Positions 5,927-6,807 of a stretch of DNA of 6,807 bases are shown one piece after another (positions within the stretch are counted from its first letter, which is position 1; every line of letters starts with the position of its first letter). The DNA is from Bryobacterales bacterium. Its GTDB lineage: Bacteria > Acidobacteriota > Terriglobia > Bryobacterales > Bryobacteraceae. Under the pieces are notes generated by a model, which searched no databases, was not told the DNA's origin, and saw nothing but the letters and a program-made list of their open reading frames with translations. The translations under genes and the position numbers were made by a program. The DNA is taken from the NCBI GenBank assembly GCA_003517725.1, contig DOZZ01000044.1:1-6807 (forward strand), in the 5' to 3' direction.

Positions 5927-6807
5927 ATGGCTTCGCGACTTCTGTTTCTACCCCTTTTGGCGTCGGCCTGCCTGACCAGTGCCTGTGGCCTGGACCTCGG
6001 AGACGGCGACCAGTTTCAGTCCGATTTCCATGAATCGCGGCCGTTCCACGCCGGCGACCGCCTGAGCGTCGAGACCTTCAACGGCGGCATCGACATCATG
6101 ACCTGGGACCGCAACACCGTGGAGATCACGGGCACCCGCCACGCCTCAACAGAGGAGATGCTGAAGGATATCAAGCTCGACATACAGAGCTCCGGCAGCT
6201 CGCTGGCGGTGCGCGCCATACGGCCCTCGATGTCGCACGGCTCCATGGGCGTGCGCATGCTGCTGCACGTGCCGCGGCAGGTGGAACTGGAGCGCATTGT
6301 GACGTCGAACGGCGCGATTCACATCAATGGCGTGCAGGGCGGGGCGCACGTCAAGACTTCGAACGGAACGATCCACGTCGATAGCCTGAGCGGCAATCTG
6401 GACGCGCAGACATCGAACGGCGCCATCGACGTCGACCATGTGGGCGGCGGAGCGGTGATGCGCACTTCGAACGGACGCATCGAGGGCGATGCGGTGGGCG
6501 GCCCGGTGGAAGCGACCACCTCGAACGGCGGTATCCATCTGCAATTGGGGCCGAACGGTTCGGCGGGACCAATGCATTTCTCGACCTCCAACGGATCGAT
6601 TGACCTGACCATGCCGGGTGCGCTGAAGAGCGAGTTGCGGGCGCGGTCGTCGAACGGGGCGATCACGCTGCGCCTGGCGCCGGCGGTAAACGCGCACGTG
6701 CATGCCGCGACGTCGAACTCGTCGGTGACCACGGACTTCACGATGACCGGGCAAGTCACGATGGCCAAGCACTCGATCGAGGGCAACCTGGGCAGCGGCG
6801 GCCCGAC
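5927..6807 (+). CDS. DUF4097-like repeat protein, exported (probable lipoprotein), 3' end off the window
   Basis: The frame stays open from ATG 5927 to the right edge, giving 293 residues with no stop. The N-terminus is a short signal peptide (MASRLLFLPLLASACLTSACG) with two candidate lipidation cysteines, C15 and C20; C20, in LTSACG, is preferred. Neither lipobox is ideal at -3. Residues 40-120 form a beta-rich lead-in (FNGGIDIMTWDRNTVEITG) seen in DUF4097 adhesin-like proteins. From 126 on, eight TSNG-type units follow (T126, 144, 162, 180, 198, 220, S241, T262), each with the form (T/S)SN-G-x-I plus beta-strand residues. That pattern predicts a beta-solenoid. The start is fixed by AAGGAGG at 5916-5922. 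It follows the DUF971 gene by 47 bases and may be cotranscribed. The cell-surface or periplasmic location is well supported; the function is not known. Confidence 0.85.
   Translation, partial: MASRLLFLPLLASACLTSACGLDLGDGDQFQSDFHESRPFHAGDRLSVETFNGGIDIMTWDRNTVEITGTRHASTEEMLKDIKLDIQSSGSSLAVRAIRPSMSHGSMGVRMLLHVPRQVELERIVTSNGAIHINGVQGGAHVKTSNGTIHVDSLSGNLDAQTSNGAIDVDHVGGGAVMRTSNGRIEGDAVGGPVEATTSNGGIHLQLGPNGSAGPMHFSTSNGSIDLTMPGALKSELRARSSNGAITLRLAPAVNAHVHAATSNSSVTTDFTMTGQVTMAKHSIEGNLGSGGP
6302..6721 (+). repeat. Tandem TSNG repeats, 54-bp period then 63-66 bp
   Basis: Within the right-edge gene, units beginning TSNG recur at 18, 18, 18, 18, 22, 21 and 21 residues. At the DNA level TCGAACGG is repeated nearly unchanged in most units (for example 6305-6312), while the intervening bases differ. 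The exact 54-base spacing of the first five units suggests duplication followed by drift, with the Ser-Asn-Gly turn conserved. Confidence 0.8.

Noticed and set aside
6146..6786. Two long minus-strand open frames opposite the repeat protein.
   Set aside because: Their apparent repeats are the reverse complement of the TSNG units. Neither has a ribosome site or a known domain, whereas the + strand frame has a signal peptide and a perfect Shine-Dalgarno.
1..6807. Search by eye for tRNA, rRNA, CRISPR arrays, insertion-sequence ends, integrases and toxin-antitoxin pairs.
   Set aside because: No such feature was found. All sizeable coding belongs to conserved + strand genes with short gaps, so there is no sign of a mobile island or a defence system.

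Overview
The window looks like a chromosomal segment of a GC-rich, Gram-negative bacterium, all coded on the + strand. The best guess is an acidobacterium, possibly Solibacter/Bryobacter-like. That guess rests on gene order and protein style: a Pro/Gly-rich TonB, one ExbB, two ExbD proteins and a TPR lipoprotein, followed by a Rel. It was made by eye without a database search.

Region 1 (about 2-3310) is a Ton energy-transduction operon. It runs from the 3' part of a TonB gene, whose start lies left of the window, through exbB, exbD1, exbD2 and a TPR lipoprotein that overlaps exbD2 by one base. A strong intrinsic terminator at 3264-3310 closes it. ExbB and ExbD form the inner-membrane proton channel, and TonB carries the energy across the periplasm to outer-membrane receptors. 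The TPR lipoprotein is probably a periplasmic accessory protein. A 9-bp GC-rich hairpin lies between exbB and exbD1.

Region 2 (about 3311-5879) holds a long bifunctional (p)ppGpp synthetase/hydrolase of the Rel family. A small DUF971 (GBBH-like N-terminal domain) protein starts 8 bases after it. The longest possible Rel reading frame begins at an ATG inside the loop of the upstream terminator, so the real start is more likely GTG 3340.

Region 3 (5880-6807) has a perfect Shine-Dalgarno sequence followed by a signal-peptide/lipoprotein ORF that runs off the right edge. It is a DUF4097-like repeat protein, probably a beta-solenoid, with eight TSNG-type repeats, the first five at an exact 18-residue period.

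No gene-free stretch exceeds 300 bases. The gaps are 63, 108, 29, 100, 8 and 47 bases. No tRNA, rRNA, CRISPR array, insertion sequence or integrase was seen. The window is mostly conserved core functions. The points worth following are the Rel start, the intra-operon hairpin, the divergence of the two ExbD copies, the low-complexity tracts in TonB and the repeat protein at the right end.
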